From a virus, in the IMG/VR virus record IMGVR_UViG_3300032722_000035, positions 1-47,294 of that record: a stretch of 47,294 nucleotides of DNA; one strand, given 5' to 3'. Both the position numbers and the translations under genes were made by a program. The notes beneath the pieces are model-generated. The model made no database searches and had not been told where the DNA came from. It worked only from the letters and a program-made list of their open reading frames with translations. Within the stretch, counting starts at the first letter, position 1; every line of letters begins with the position of its first letter. This document shows, in pieces, positions 29,514-37,172 of this stretch.

Positions 29514-30247
29514 TGAATATATTAGTTGTAGGCTGTTCGTTTTCTGATAGTAGTGGATTTACTGAACCTACTGGTAAGGTATGGCACCATCACATACCTA
29601 AAACCCACAATGTAACAAATTTATCAATTGGAGGATGCAGCAATTATAAGATATTTGTTAAGGCGTGCACCGAGTTATTAGTTAATCTTAACTACGACTT
29701 AATTGTAATACAATGGACTTCTCTATATAGACTAAGTTTAAATAAAGGATTAACAATATATGAAAATTTTGTACATTTAACGTTAAATAGCCCTACAGCA
29801 GACTATGATAAGTTTTACGATATATGGCAGAAAAATTTTATTCATCCTAGGATTGCGTTATCTGAGTTTTTAACATTAATCTCAGCAATGGCTGACTTTT
29901 TAACAATACGTAAGTTAAACTATGTCTTTATCAAAGGTAGCGAAAACTTTTTAAATAGTTTAACCTACCCAGTCTGGCATCAAAGCGATGATGATTTTTT
30001 AGATATAGTGTTACATCGATCAGAGTTACCTGACTGGGAGATTGATACTTATTATAAACCATTGCGAGATCAATATGATGCTATGTCTAAACTAACGTCT
30101 GCTAGATGGGTTAATTTAGATCAGCAAGATTGGTTTTCTAATATGGTTGATCTAGCCGATGACAAAAAACATGGCGGGGTTTTAGCAAATAAAATGTACT
30201 ATGATCAATTTAATAATTTTATCAAAACAATTGGAATTAATCTCTAA
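29513..30247 (+). CDS. SGNH/GDSL-type hydrolase-like protein
   Basis: The 244-residue product begins NILVVGCSFSDSSG, a GxS block I in which Ser9 would be the nucleophile, as in SGNH esterases. NLSIGGCSNYKIF (about residues 37-49) could be the Gly block. Near the C-terminus DDKKHGG fits the Asp-x-x-His block V. A clear GxND block III is not visible; LIVIQWTSLYR stands at that place. Substrate is unknown; SGNH enzymes act on esters of lipids or sugars, so a role in surface glycan deacetylation is one option. It is translationally coupled to gp55 by a 1-base overlap and followed by gp47 after 18 bases, an odd place for such an enzyme. No signal peptide is seen. Confidence 0.6.
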   Translation: MNILVVGCSFSDSSGFTEPTGKVWHHHIPKTHNVTNLSIGGCSNYKIFVKACTELLVNLNYDLIVIQWTSLYRLSLNKGLTIYENFVHLTLNSPTADYDKFYDIWQKNFIHPRIALSEFLTLISAMADFLTIRKLNYVFIKGSENFLNSLTYPVWHQSDDDFLDIVLHRSELPDWEIDTYYKPLRDQYDAMSKLTSARWVNLDQQDWFSNMVDLADDKKHGGVLANKMYYDQFNNFIKTIGINL

Positions 30248-30265
30248 TTAACATATACTAAACTT

Positions 30266-31282
30266 ATGGCAAATTTATTTAAAAAAGCAGCCGTGCTTAC
30301 GGATATTCATTTTGGTCTAAAGTCTAACAGTCAACAACACAACGACGATTGTTTAAATTTTGTCAAGTGGTTCATTAGCAAAGCAAAAGCAGAAGGATGT
30401 GATACTTGCTTTATGCTAGGTGACTGGCACAACAACCGTGCGGCTATTAATATCGTTACCTTAAACTACAGCCTAACAGCACTAGAACTGTTAGGTAAAG
30501 CCTTTGACCGTGTTATCTTTATTCCAGGCAATCATGACTTATATTATCGCGACAAGCGTGATATACAATCAGCTGAGTGGGCTAGACACATTCCGAATAT
30601 TGAAATTGTCAACGATTTCTACAGTGAAGGTGATGTTGCTATTGTTCCTTGGTTAGTAGGCGATGACCACAAAAAGATTCCTAAGATCAATGCCAAGTAT
30701 ATGTTTGGCCACTTTGAATTGCCGCACTTTTTTATGAATGCTATGGTACAGATGCCAGAGCATGGTGAACTACGTGGTGAACACTTTGGCCACATCGACC
30801 ATATGTTTAGTGGACACTTTCACAAACGTCAAACCAGCAAGAACATTACCTATATCGGCAATGCTTTCCCGCATAACTACGCCGATGCCGGCGATGATGA
30901 ACGTGGTATGATGATACTTGCCTGGGGAGAAGAACCTGTGTTCAAAGCATGGCCAGGGCAGCCTAAGTATCGTGTGTATAGTCTTAGTGATGTACTACGT
31001 ACACCAGAAACGCTATTGTTAGCCGATATGCACTGTCGAGTTAATATAGATGTTGATATTACCTACGAAGAAGCTACATTTATTAAAGAAACATTTGTTG
31101 GCACCTACAATCTGCGCGAACTTACACTAATTCCTGTTAAGAGTATGGATATTGGACAAGACATTGTTCTAGGCAACATTCAATTTGAAAGCATTGATAC
31201 TATTGTTACCAACCAATTAACCAACATCAACAGCGAACATTACGATCCCAATCTACTACTTGATATCTACAGACACCTATAA
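30266..31282 (+). CDS. 47: gp47 recombination endonuclease subunit (Mre11/SbcD family)
   Basis: The 338-residue product (T4 gp47: 339 aa) contains the full metallophosphoesterase set: DIHFG at residue 13, GDWHNNR near 52, GNHD near 88, then MFGHFELPHF near 147 and SGHFHKRQ near 182. These Asp, Asn and His residues bind the two metal ions. It works with gp46 as the phage Mre11-Rad50 nuclease that resects DNA ends for recombination-dependent replication and also takes part in host DNA breakdown. gp46 begins 4 bases after its stop, the normal order in T4-like phages. Confidence 0.95.
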   Translation: MANLFKKAAVLTDIHFGLKSNSQQHNDDCLNFVKWFISKAKAEGCDTCFMLGDWHNNRAAINIVTLNYSLTALELLGKAFDRVIFIPGNHDLYYRDKRDIQSAEWARHIPNIEIVNDFYSEGDVAIVPWLVGDDHKKIPKINAKYMFGHFELPHFFMNAMVQMPEHGELRGEHFGHIDHMFSGHFHKRQTSKNITYIGNAFPHNYADAGDDERGMMILAWGEEPVFKAWPGQPKYRVYSLSDVLRTPETLLLADMHCRVNIDVDITYEEATFIKETFVGTYNLRELTLIPVKSMDIGQDIVLGNIQFESIDTIVTNQLTNINSEHYDPNLLLDIYRHL

Positions 31283-31285
31283 CCT

Positions 31286-33058
31286 ATGTTTAGAATAAAA
31301 AATCTTACAGTAAGAAACTTCATGAGTGTAGGCAATGCTACACAGGCCGTTGAGTTTGACCGTAGAGACTTAACCTTAGTCCTAGGTGAAAACATTGACT
31401 TGGGCGGAGATGACAGTGGCGCACGTAATGGTACAGGTAAAACTACTATTATCAATGCATTAAGCTATGCTCTATACGGTACAGCACTTACTAATATTAA
31501 GAAAGATAACTTAATCAACAAAACTAACGCTAAAGGCATGTTAGTTACTATTGACTTTGAAGTTAATGGCGAAAGCTATCGTATTGAACGTGGACGTAAG
31601 CACAATGTACTTAAATTTTACATTGGTGATGTAGAACGTGAAAGTAAAGATGATAACAGTCAAGGTGACAGTAGAGAAACCCAGCAAGAAATCGAACGCT
31701 TGCTAGGCATGAGCCATGACATGTTTAAACATGTTGTAGCATTAAACACCTACACTGAACCGTTCTTAAGTCTTAAAGCCAACGATCAACGTACTATTAT
31801 TGAGCAGTTACTTGGTATTACGTTGTTAAGTGAAAAAGCAGATTCTCTTAAAGAGCAGGGTAAAGCTACTAAGGACGCAATACAGCAAGAAGAGTTCAAT
31901 ATTAAAGCGATTACTGATGCTAATAAACGTATCGAAGAGCAAATTGAGAGTCTAAAACGTCGACAAACCTTGTGGACTACTAAACACACAGAAGATATCA
32001 GTAGATTGCAGACTTCTATCGACGATTTGCAAAAATTAGATATTGATGCAGAAATACAAGCACACAAAGACCTAACTGCGTACAATCAAAAACGTAGAGA
32101 CCTTGCTGATTTAAACACAGCGTTACAGCGTGCCAGCAGTGATATGGATCGCGAACAAAAAACTGTTACAAAACTAGATAAAGAAATTGCTGACCTAAAC
32201 AATCACAAATGCTATGCCTGCGGACAAGACATGCACGACAGCAAGCACGAAGAAGTATTATTAAGCAAGGCTAATGCGTTACAAGAAGCGTTAACTGCAT
32301 ATACCACAGCAGAGCAATTACTATTAGAGCTAGGCAATGCTAAGTCAGCATTAGGTGTATTAGGTCAACAGCCTAAAGTTTACTATGATAAAGAAGAGGA
32401 TGCTATCCATCATCGTAGCACTGTGGCTAATTTACAAACACAATTAGTCAGCAAAACTGCAGAAACTGATCCTTATAGTGAACAGATCGAGGAAATGAAG
32501 ACCACTGCCTTAGCTGAAATTGATTATACAGTAATGAATGAACTAATGCGTGTCAAAGAACACCAAGAATTCTTACTAAAACTATTAACAAACAAAGATT
32601 CGTTTATACGTAAACGTATCATTGACCAGAACTTAAGCTACTTAAATGCCCGATTGAGTTATTATTTAGATAAGATTGGCCTACCGCACACTGTTAAGTT
32701 CCAAAATGACCTAAGTGTGCAAATTGAAGAACTAGGTAGAGAGTTAGATTTTGATAACCTAAGCCGTGGTGAGCGTAATAGACTTATCCTTAGCCTGTCA
32801 TGGGCATTCCGTGATGTGTGGGAAAGTCTATATCAACCGATTAACTTATTGTTTATTGATGAGCTTGTTGATTCGGGCATGGATACTTCAGGTGTAGAAA
32901 ATGCACTGGCTATCCTTAAGAAAATGACCAGAGAGAATAACAAAAGTATTTGGTTAGTATCGCATAAAGATGAATTAGCAGGTCGTGTAAACAATATTTT
33001 AACAGTAGTTAAAGAAAATGGGTTCACAACATATAACAATGATGTCGATGTTACCTAA
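31286..33058 (+). CDS. 46: gp46 recombination endonuclease subunit (Rad50/SbcC family)
   Basis: The 590-residue product (T4 gp46: 560 aa) has an N-terminal Walker A (GARNGTGKTTIINALSYALY, about residue 46) and long charged coiled-coil arms. A zinc hook CYACGQ lies near residue 309, midway between the arms. The ABC signature LSRGERNRLILSLSWAF is near 492 and Walker B LLFIDE near 522. It is the ATPase partner of gp47 in end resection. The next gene may start within its last ~40 bases, so the two overlap. All expected catalytic motifs are intact. Confidence 0.95.
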   Translation: MFRIKNLTVRNFMSVGNATQAVEFDRRDLTLVLGENIDLGGDDSGARNGTGKTTIINALSYALYGTALTNIKKDNLINKTNAKGMLVTIDFEVNGESYRIERGRKHNVLKFYIGDVERESKDDNSQGDSRETQQEIERLLGMSHDMFKHVVALNTYTEPFLSLKANDQRTIIEQLLGITLLSEKADSLKEQGKATKDAIQQEEFNIKAITDANKRIEEQIESLKRRQTLWTTKHTEDISRLQTSIDDLQKLDIDAEIQAHKDLTAYNQKRRDLADLNTALQRASSDMDREQKTVTKLDKEIADLNNHKCYACGQDMHDSKHEEVLLSKANALQEALTAYTTAEQLLLELGNAKSALGVLGQQPKVYYDKEEDAIHHRSTVANLQTQLVSKTAETDPYSEQIEEMKTTALAEIDYTVMNELMRVKEHQEFLLKLLTNKDSFIRKRIIDQNLSYLNARLSYYLDKIGLPHTVKFQNDLSVQIEELGRELDFDNLSRGERNRLILSLSWAFRDVWESLYQPINLLFIDELVDSGMDTSGVENALAILKKMTRENNKSIWLVSHKDELAGRVNNILTVVKENGFTTYNNDVDVT

Positions 33059-33908
33059 AATATTACATCTAGAACCTACAGATGCTTGTAATGCAGCGTG
33101 TCCGCAATGTAGCAGAGAAACTGATCCTACATTTGATAAGTCTGTGCTACACCATTTAACTGTAGATAATATAGCAGATGCTATTTCAGAAGATACCATC
33201 AAAGCATTAGACAAGATGTATATGTGTGGAAATTATGGTGATCCTGCTGCAGGCAAGCACACCTTAGAAATTTATAGATATTTTCGTAAATTAAACCCCG
33301 CAATAACATTGGGTATGAATACCAATGGAGGTCTACGGTCTACTGCTTGGTGGAGTTCTTTAGGTGCAATGTTATCTTATCAGAAAGATTATGTAATTTT
33401 TAGTATCGACGGATTAAACGATACCAATCACATATACAGAGTAAATGTTGGTTGGGATAAGGTTATAGAAAATGCGCAGGCATTTATAGCCGCAGGTGGT
33501 AGAGCGCACTGGGAGATGCTGGTATTCAAACACAACCAACATCAGGTAGATCAAGCACAAACATTAGCAAAAGAATTAGGATTTAAATGGTTTCGAGCTA
33601 AAGTTAGTCGTCGGCATACTAATCACCCTATATCTTTTTTAAATCCCCCTACCGGATGGAAAAATCCTAGTGTAAATATCGGAACTATTGATTGTGTTGC
33701 TCTTAAAGAACAAAGTCTATATATTTCTACCAAGGGTATAGTGTATCCGTGTTGCTGGTTGGGCAATACTAATTATACTTTAGATACTTTTAATAGTATA
33801 CAGCAATCTTGGGCCGCTACTCCCAATATTATCTGTAAACAAACTTGTACAAAAAATGCAACAGGTACAAGTTACTCAAACCAATGGCAACGTGAGGTCG
33901 AATTTTGA
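33018..33908 (+). CDS. Radical SAM protein with SPASM-like C-terminus, copy 1
   Basis: The product is 296 residues from the longest start. It has the radical SAM iron-sulfur motif CNAACPQC (Cys24, 28, 31). CGNYGDP follows, then MNTNGG, FSIDGL and a C-terminal Cys cluster (YPCCWLGN, then CKQTCTKN) that could bind a second cluster as in SPASM proteins. It is paralogous to the next gene. Alternative starts at 33039, 33042 and 33048 are in frame, and the family-like part begins at about 33048 (LPKILHLEPTDAC), so the real start may be there; no strong ribosome binding site decides it. Substrate unknown: SPASM-type enzymes modify peptides, other radical SAM proteins modify nucleotides or sugars. 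The end overlaps the next start (TTGA). Confidence 0.8.
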   Translation: MGSQHITMMSMLPKILHLEPTDACNAACPQCSRETDPTFDKSVLHHLTVDNIADAISEDTIKALDKMYMCGNYGDPAAGKHTLEIYRYFRKLNPAITLGMNTNGGLRSTAWWSSLGAMLSYQKDYVIFSIDGLNDTNHIYRVNVGWDKVIENAQAFIAAGGRAHWEMLVFKHNQHQVDQAQTLAKELGFKWFRAKVSRRHTNHPISFLNPPTGWKNPSVNIGTIDCVALKEQSLYISTKGIVYPCCWLGNTNYTLDTFNSIQQSWAATPNIICKQTCTKNATGTSYSNQWQREVEF

Positions 33909-34921
33909 AATTAGCAACGTGGCATTGGCATATCGAAATATCCAGTAAGTGTACATTAAAATGTCCGCGCTGTGCTCGCACAGAAGTTCCCGACACCTTA
34001 GTAAACACAGAATTAAGTTTAAATTTCTTTAAGAAGAATTTTACTCCAGAATTTATACAAGACAACGTAGAAAAGATTACGTTTTGTGGCGACGATGGTG
34101 ATCCTATATATGCACATAGCTTAATAGACGTGATCGAATATATTAAAAGTGTTAAACCAGTGAAATTTGTTATTGTTACCAACGGTAGCTATAAAAATGT
34201 TGACTGGTGGGCTAGACTAGGGCAAGCATTAGATCATAATGATCATATTCACTTTAGTTTGGATGGATGGGATCAAGGCAGTAACGAACAATATCGTATA
34301 AACAGCAATTGGTCGAGTATCATTCAAGGCGTTACTACCTTACGCAATAGCAGTCATGTTTATATGACCTGGGATGCTATTGCATTTAAATTTAACGAAG
34401 ATAAATTAGATGATATGAAATTGTTGGCCAAAGAACTAGGGTTTGATCAATTTCAGTTGACGTTAAGTACAAAGTTTAATAAAGTATATAGTATATACCC
34501 AGAAAGCGACCAATTACAGCCCAAGGATAACTTAATTAGTACTAACTACAGATTCCAACGGATTTTTACACAATTCAATGAACGTAAAGAAAGTACAGTA
34601 GGTGCAAAAACTAATTTAAGATTATATAACCAAGCAGAAACGTTTGGCGAAGTAACTCCGTTATGTGGAATCGGTAATAAGGGTTTGTTTATCAACAGTC
34701 AAGGACATTTATTTCCTTGTTGTTGGGTAGCAAATAGATATTCACATAACAACGAGTGGTTAGATGTAAGTAAGAACCAGTTTGATCTGAATCAAAGATC
34801 ATTAAATGAGGTCCTAAATGACCAGTATTGGAGCGAAGAGTTTGAAATTTTCTCCAGGACCGAATGTAGGACTAAATGTAATATATCAGTGGTAAATCAG
34901 CAGTACGCAACAGAATGGTAA
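33905..34921 (+). CDS. Radical SAM protein with SPASM-like C-terminus, copy 2
   Basis: The 338-residue product carries CTLKCPRC (Cys16, 20, 23) for the SAM-binding iron-sulfur cluster. CGDDGDP, VTNGS and FSLDGWD follow in the same order and spacing as in copy 1, and the C-terminus has LCGIGNKG, FPCCWVAN and CRTKCN. Shared points such as DWWARLG versus AWWSSLG and KELGF in both show the two arose by duplication. The start is TTG at 33905, overlapping the TGA stop of copy 1, with GAGG at 7 nt; a TTG start coupled to the previous stop is the only in-frame option that keeps the N-terminal motif. The substrate is not known. Confidence 0.8.
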   Translation: MKLATWHWHIEISSKCTLKCPRCARTEVPDTLVNTELSLNFFKKNFTPEFIQDNVEKITFCGDDGDPIYAHSLIDVIEYIKSVKPVKFVIVTNGSYKNVDWWARLGQALDHNDHIHFSLDGWDQGSNEQYRINSNWSSIIQGVTTLRNSSHVYMTWDAIAFKFNEDKLDDMKLLAKELGFDQFQLTLSTKFNKVYSIYPESDQLQPKDNLISTNYRFQRIFTQFNERKESTVGAKTNLRLYNQAETFGEVTPLCGIGNKGLFINSQGHLFPCCWVANRYSHNNEWLDVSKNQFDLNQRSLNEVLNDQYWSEEFEIFSRTECRTKCNISVVNQQYATEW

Positions 34922-34941
34922 TTTCACAAGGAGAAGTAAAA

Positions 34942-35133
34942 ATGGCAACAAATCATGAACAAATCGTAGCAGCATATGAAGCATACTTAACAGAACATGC
35001 TAAATTTGAAGAAAAAGGTGTAGCAGCGGCAGGAACACGTGCTCGTGGTGCATTAGGCGACCTAGGTAAACTAACCAAAGCTCGTCGTGCAGAAATTCAA
35101 GAGAAGAAAAACGCAGCTAAAGCCGCTAAATAA
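34942..35133 (+). CDS. 63-residue Ala/Lys-rich basic protein
   Basis: The product is 63 residues, helical in character, with HEQIVAAYEAYLTEH then KGVAAAGTRARGALGDLGKL and a basic Ala/Lys tail (KKNAAKAAK). This looks like a small histone-like or nucleic-acid-binding protein, and similar short conserved proteins occur in T4-like aquatic phages. I chose ATG 34942, which has a strong AAGGAGAAG ribosome binding site, over an upstream Met at 34915 that overlaps the previous gene. It follows radical SAM copy 2 by about 20 bases. A role as substrate of the radical SAM pair is possible only by position; it has no Cys and no leader/core pattern. Confidence 0.7.
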   Translation: MATNHEQIVAAYEAYLTEHAKFEEKGVAAAGTRARGALGDLGKLTKARRAEIQEKKNAAKAAK

Positions 35134-35136
35134 CTT

Positions 35137-35574
35137 ATGGCATCATACGATTATCCTTGGATTTATAACGGTGTAGCATTTGAATCCGAGGATATCGGCA
35201 CTTATTATGGTTTTATCTACAGAATTACAAATAATATAAATGGTCACGATTATGTTGGCCGCAAATATTTTACCACAATCAAAAAGAGACCACCTCTAAA
35301 AGGCAAGAAAAACAAACGTCGTGAAGTTGTAGAAACAGATTGGAAGACCTACTGGGGATCTAGTCCGAGACTGCAAGCAGACATCGACACACATGGCAAA
35401 GAAAACTTTACTCGCGAAATAATTCACTTATGTGCAAGTAGGGGCGAAACAAATTATCTAGAGGCATACTATCAATTTAAAGAAAATGTGCTGTTACGAG
35501 AAGACAATTATAATGGCATTATCCAAATCAAACTTGGCAAAAATTCAGTAAAAGATTTAGTAATAAAGAAGTAA
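35137..35574 (+). CDS. GIY-YIG family endonuclease
   Basis: The 145-residue product shows the GIY-YIG core as GFIYRITN (residue ~26) and DYVGRKYF (~39), with Arg in GRKYF and a later Glu in NYLEAYYQF as the likely catalytic partners. DWKTYWGSS and KENFTREIIHLC are other conserved blocks of the phage Seg/GIY-YIG type. There is no large extra DNA-binding domain, so specificity must come from a short C-terminal tail. It lies 3 bases after the 63-residue gene and immediately upstream of the split gene at 35586. Freestanding phage endonucleases near introns can promote intron spread (collaborative homing); this is an inference here. A housekeeping or host-DNA-degradation role is the alternative. 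Confidence 0.85.
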   Translation: MASYDYPWIYNGVAFESEDIGTYYGFIYRITNNINGHDYVGRKYFTTIKKRPPLKGKKNKRREVVETDWKTYWGSSPRLQADIDTHGKENFTREIIHLCASRGETNYLEAYYQFKENVLLREDNYNGIIQIKLGKNSVKDLVIKK

Positions 35575-35585
35575 ATTAGCCGCAA

Positions 35586-36112
35586 TTGCAGTTTAAAACT
35601 GTATCTAGAGGAGATAGCGCTCGCGTAATGGCCGCGCTTGGAACGTGTAGAGTAGACTACACACTGGATGGCACCGACGATCAATTAGGCTTAAACGCCG
35701 AATGATGTGGGCTCTGAGAAAAAGATACAACCCACGTGACTACTATAGTTGGCTAACTACGGCTATAGAGCATCCGTCAGAAGAAGCAAGAGTAGGGGGT
35801 ACCGGCTGACCGCCTCCGTGTTAATGATAACAATCTCTTTTAGTTAGTTTGACTGTCGACTCAGATGAAGCGATCGGTTTGTACTTTGCCTCGGATAGGT
35901 GAAGTATGACCAAATCTAGATGAATACGTAAAGAACAAACAATAGTTCAAATTAACTAATTTAATTAGATTAGAAGAAAAAGAAATGCATTGAGCGATAG
36001 CGATAATGCAGATGTCGCAAGACATCTTAAACAAGTAGTCAATAAAAAAGACTATACGAATATAGCCTTTAATATGTACTTTAAGGATAAATATGACTTA
36101 AAAGAATGGTAG
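35586..36112 (+). CDS. Split gene: 78-residue conserved-looking protein interrupted by a ~290-nt structured insert
   Basis: No uninterrupted gene explains this stretch, but two coding halves do. Half 1 (35586-35692) reads QFKTVSRGDSARVMAALGTC, then RVDYTLDGTDDQLG; it runs into TGA at 35703-35705. Half 2 (35983-36112) has no plausible start of its own and reads NALSDSDNADVARHLKQVV, then YTNIAFNMYFKDKYDLKEW and TAG. Joining T35692 to A35983 keeps the frame exactly (GGC TT+A AAT GCA) and gives DDQLGL-NALSDSD, a natural junction. The start is probably TTG 35586 (TAG closes the frame at 35577-35579); ATG 35628 is the alternative and would remove 14 residues. No clear ribosome binding site is seen for either. 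Function unknown. The 3' end overlaps the convergent gene at 36098 by 15 bases. Confidence 0.6.
35693..35982 (+). ncRNA. Putative self-splicing intron or other structured RNA insert
   Basis: This 290-nt insert follows U (T35692) and ends with G (G35982), the junction rule of group I introns. It is unusually rich in helices. These include GTGGG/CCCAC (35707-35711 with 35731-35735), TGAC/GTCA (35737-35740 with 35776-35779), CTATAG/CTATAG (35743-35748 with 35763-35768) and a three-way junction closed by AAGAG/CTCTT (35788-35792 with 35835-35839). The longest is a ten-pair hairpin at 35882-35906, prolonged by GGTTTG/CAAATC at 35876-35881 and 35911-35916. A hairpin spanning the 5' junction (35684-35690 with 35697-35703) puts the cut in its loop. 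The GTGGG/CCCAC pair resembles a P4 stem, but I could not place a convincing P7 or P1 with a U-G pair. It has no ORF. Class is therefore open. Confidence 0.5.
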
Positions 36113-36316
36113 TCCCGATTTCTTAGTAGTTTCCATATTATCATTAACAATTTTACTAATAATATCTTTTTCTTCTTTAGTCAATAACATAGCATCTTCA
36201 TAAGACAATCCACCACGCATATACCAACACATACGTAATGCCTCGTCTCTATAGGCTTTTGATTCTTTATCGTAACTTTCGAGTAAAGCTACAATTTCTT
36301 CATTATCTAAAATCAA
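36098..36316 (-). CDS. Small tail/baseplate-hub assembly protein (72 aa)
   Basis: The 72-residue acidic protein is mostly helical: VALLESYDKESKAYRDEALR, then MCWYMRGGLSYEDAMLLTKE and METTKKSGLPFF. The CWYMRGG-LS...A..L pattern with a METxKKxG end recurs, as I recall it, in small proteins next to gp26-like genes of aquatic T4-like phages. The start codon is TTG at 36316, overlapping the TGA stop of the gp26-like gene by 4 bases (TTGA), so it is translated only by coupling or, less likely, by a -1 slip. Its arrangement after a longer partner resembles tail assembly chaperone pairs. It converges on and overlaps the 3' end of the split gene. Confidence 0.6.
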   Translation of the reverse strand: MILDNEEIVALLESYDKESKAYRDEALRMCWYMRGGLSYEDAMLLTKEEKDIISKIVNDNMETTKKSGLPFF

Positions 36317-37161
36317 AAGCCTTGACCGAAAAAACTTGCATAATCAAAGTCAACAGCTAATTTAAATTCATGCTCGCACGCTGTACAAGCAACATCTATT
36401 GGTTTAATAGTAACTGCGTCTGATATTTCTTTAATAGCAGTCTGCACTTGGCGCATAACATCAGATTTGGCATTCGCGTAGAATTCTTTAATAAAATTAT
36501 GATCTGTAACTATTTGCCCATCTTCGGTTGAGATACTTTCTGTACAATTAACTACTGCTTCTAAATTTAGATTAATCATTTTTTGTACATGTGCTTCATA
36601 CTGTGATTTTCTAACATCGGGGTCTAAATCTGGATCTGCTAGAGTTTGTATTAGTTTTTCCTCTTCAAACACTGAATTGCCGTTTCTGCTAACCTGCAGA
36701 TAGTTCATTGGTTTTAGCCTAATAGATAAACCTTCTACATCGACTGTTTTAGAATAGTCTGGCATTGTAATAGAACTAAGTACAGCAGGCAGATCTACAT
36801 CATAATCGTGTTCTTCTCCACATTGTGGACAAATAGAACCGATGGCCATTTTTGGTCCATAGCTGGCAATACGTATAGCAATTAATGTACTGTCTACATC
36901 TACACTAGGCATCTCCCATGCATTTTTAATACTCGGGCAACAACTTTGTATAACATCTACTACACTGGTGCCGTTAATCAACGCATCAGGTGTGCGTAGT
37001 GTAATTTCATCACGTGTAGTCATTGGATATACAGGAATTTCTCCAGTGACTGGCAAATCTAAAGAACCTTGTTTCCAATAACGTCCGCGGCTGGTTAATT
37101 TAATATACAGTGCAGGTTGGCGAAAATGTTTCGCTAATGGGTTATTGCTTTGTTGAGTCAT
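36313..37161 (-). CDS. 26: Baseplate hub assembly protein, gp26-like, with two CxxC pairs
   Basis: The product (282 residues from Met 37161) has the T4-like baseplate signature: NPLAKHFRQPALYIKLTSRG, YWKQGSLDLP, GEIPVYPMTTRDEITLRTPD and ALINGTSVVDVIQSCCPSI. Two CxxC pairs (CPQCGEEHDYDVD near residue 125 and CTACEHEFKL near the C-terminus) probably bind zinc. In T4, gp26 takes part in assembling the baseplate hub. I chose ATG 37161 with AGGA upstream; the longer frame to 37248 would run across both late promoters. It is transcribed away from the tape measure gene and coupled to the 72-residue gene. The gp26 label follows aquatic T4-like usage as I recall it. Confidence 0.72.
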   Translation of the reverse strand: MTQQSNNPLAKHFRQPALYIKLTSRGRYWKQGSLDLPVTGEIPVYPMTTRDEITLRTPDALINGTSVVDVIQSCCPSIKNAWEMPSVDVDSTLIAIRIASYGPKMAIGSICPQCGEEHDYDVDLPAVLSSITMPDYSKTVDVEGLSIRLKPMNYLQVSRNGNSVFEEEKLIQTLADPDLDPDVRKSQYEAHVQKMINLNLEAVVNCTESISTEDGQIVTDHNFIKEFYANAKSDVMRQVQTAIKEISDAVTIKPIDVACTACEHEFKLAVDFDYASFFGQGF

Positions 37162-37172
37162 GGTTTTATTCC

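Noticed and set aside
34942-35133. RiPP precursor for the radical SAM pair
   Set aside because: No Cys, no leader/core layout and a histone-like Ala/Lys composition; only adjacency supports it.
35743-35770. Short likeness of TTGGCTAACTACGG to the 16S rRNA 530 region
   Set aside because: Only about 12 bases agree, the conserved GCCAGCAGCCGCGG does not follow, and the insert fits as hairpins.
35693-35982. Group II intron
   Set aside because: No GUGYG start, no domain V hairpin with an AGC triad, and the insert is too short.
35575-36000. RNase P RNA, tmRNA or tRNA in the structured stretch (short likeness to CTAGATGAAT of RNase P)
   Set aside because: The RNase P universal core (GAGGAAAGTCC) and the T-loop of tRNA/tmRNA are absent, and the two coding halves explain the flanks better.
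36086-36093. GATAAATA on the plus strand near the end of the split gene
   Set aside because: It encodes part of KDKYD and no plus-strand gene follows for more than 1 kb.
36313-36325. Programmed -1 frameshift (tail chaperone type) between gp26-like and 72-residue genes
   Set aside because: The sequence GGC TTT TGA lacks a proper slippery heptamer; a TTG restart with AAGG upstream is simpler. Kept only as a minor option.
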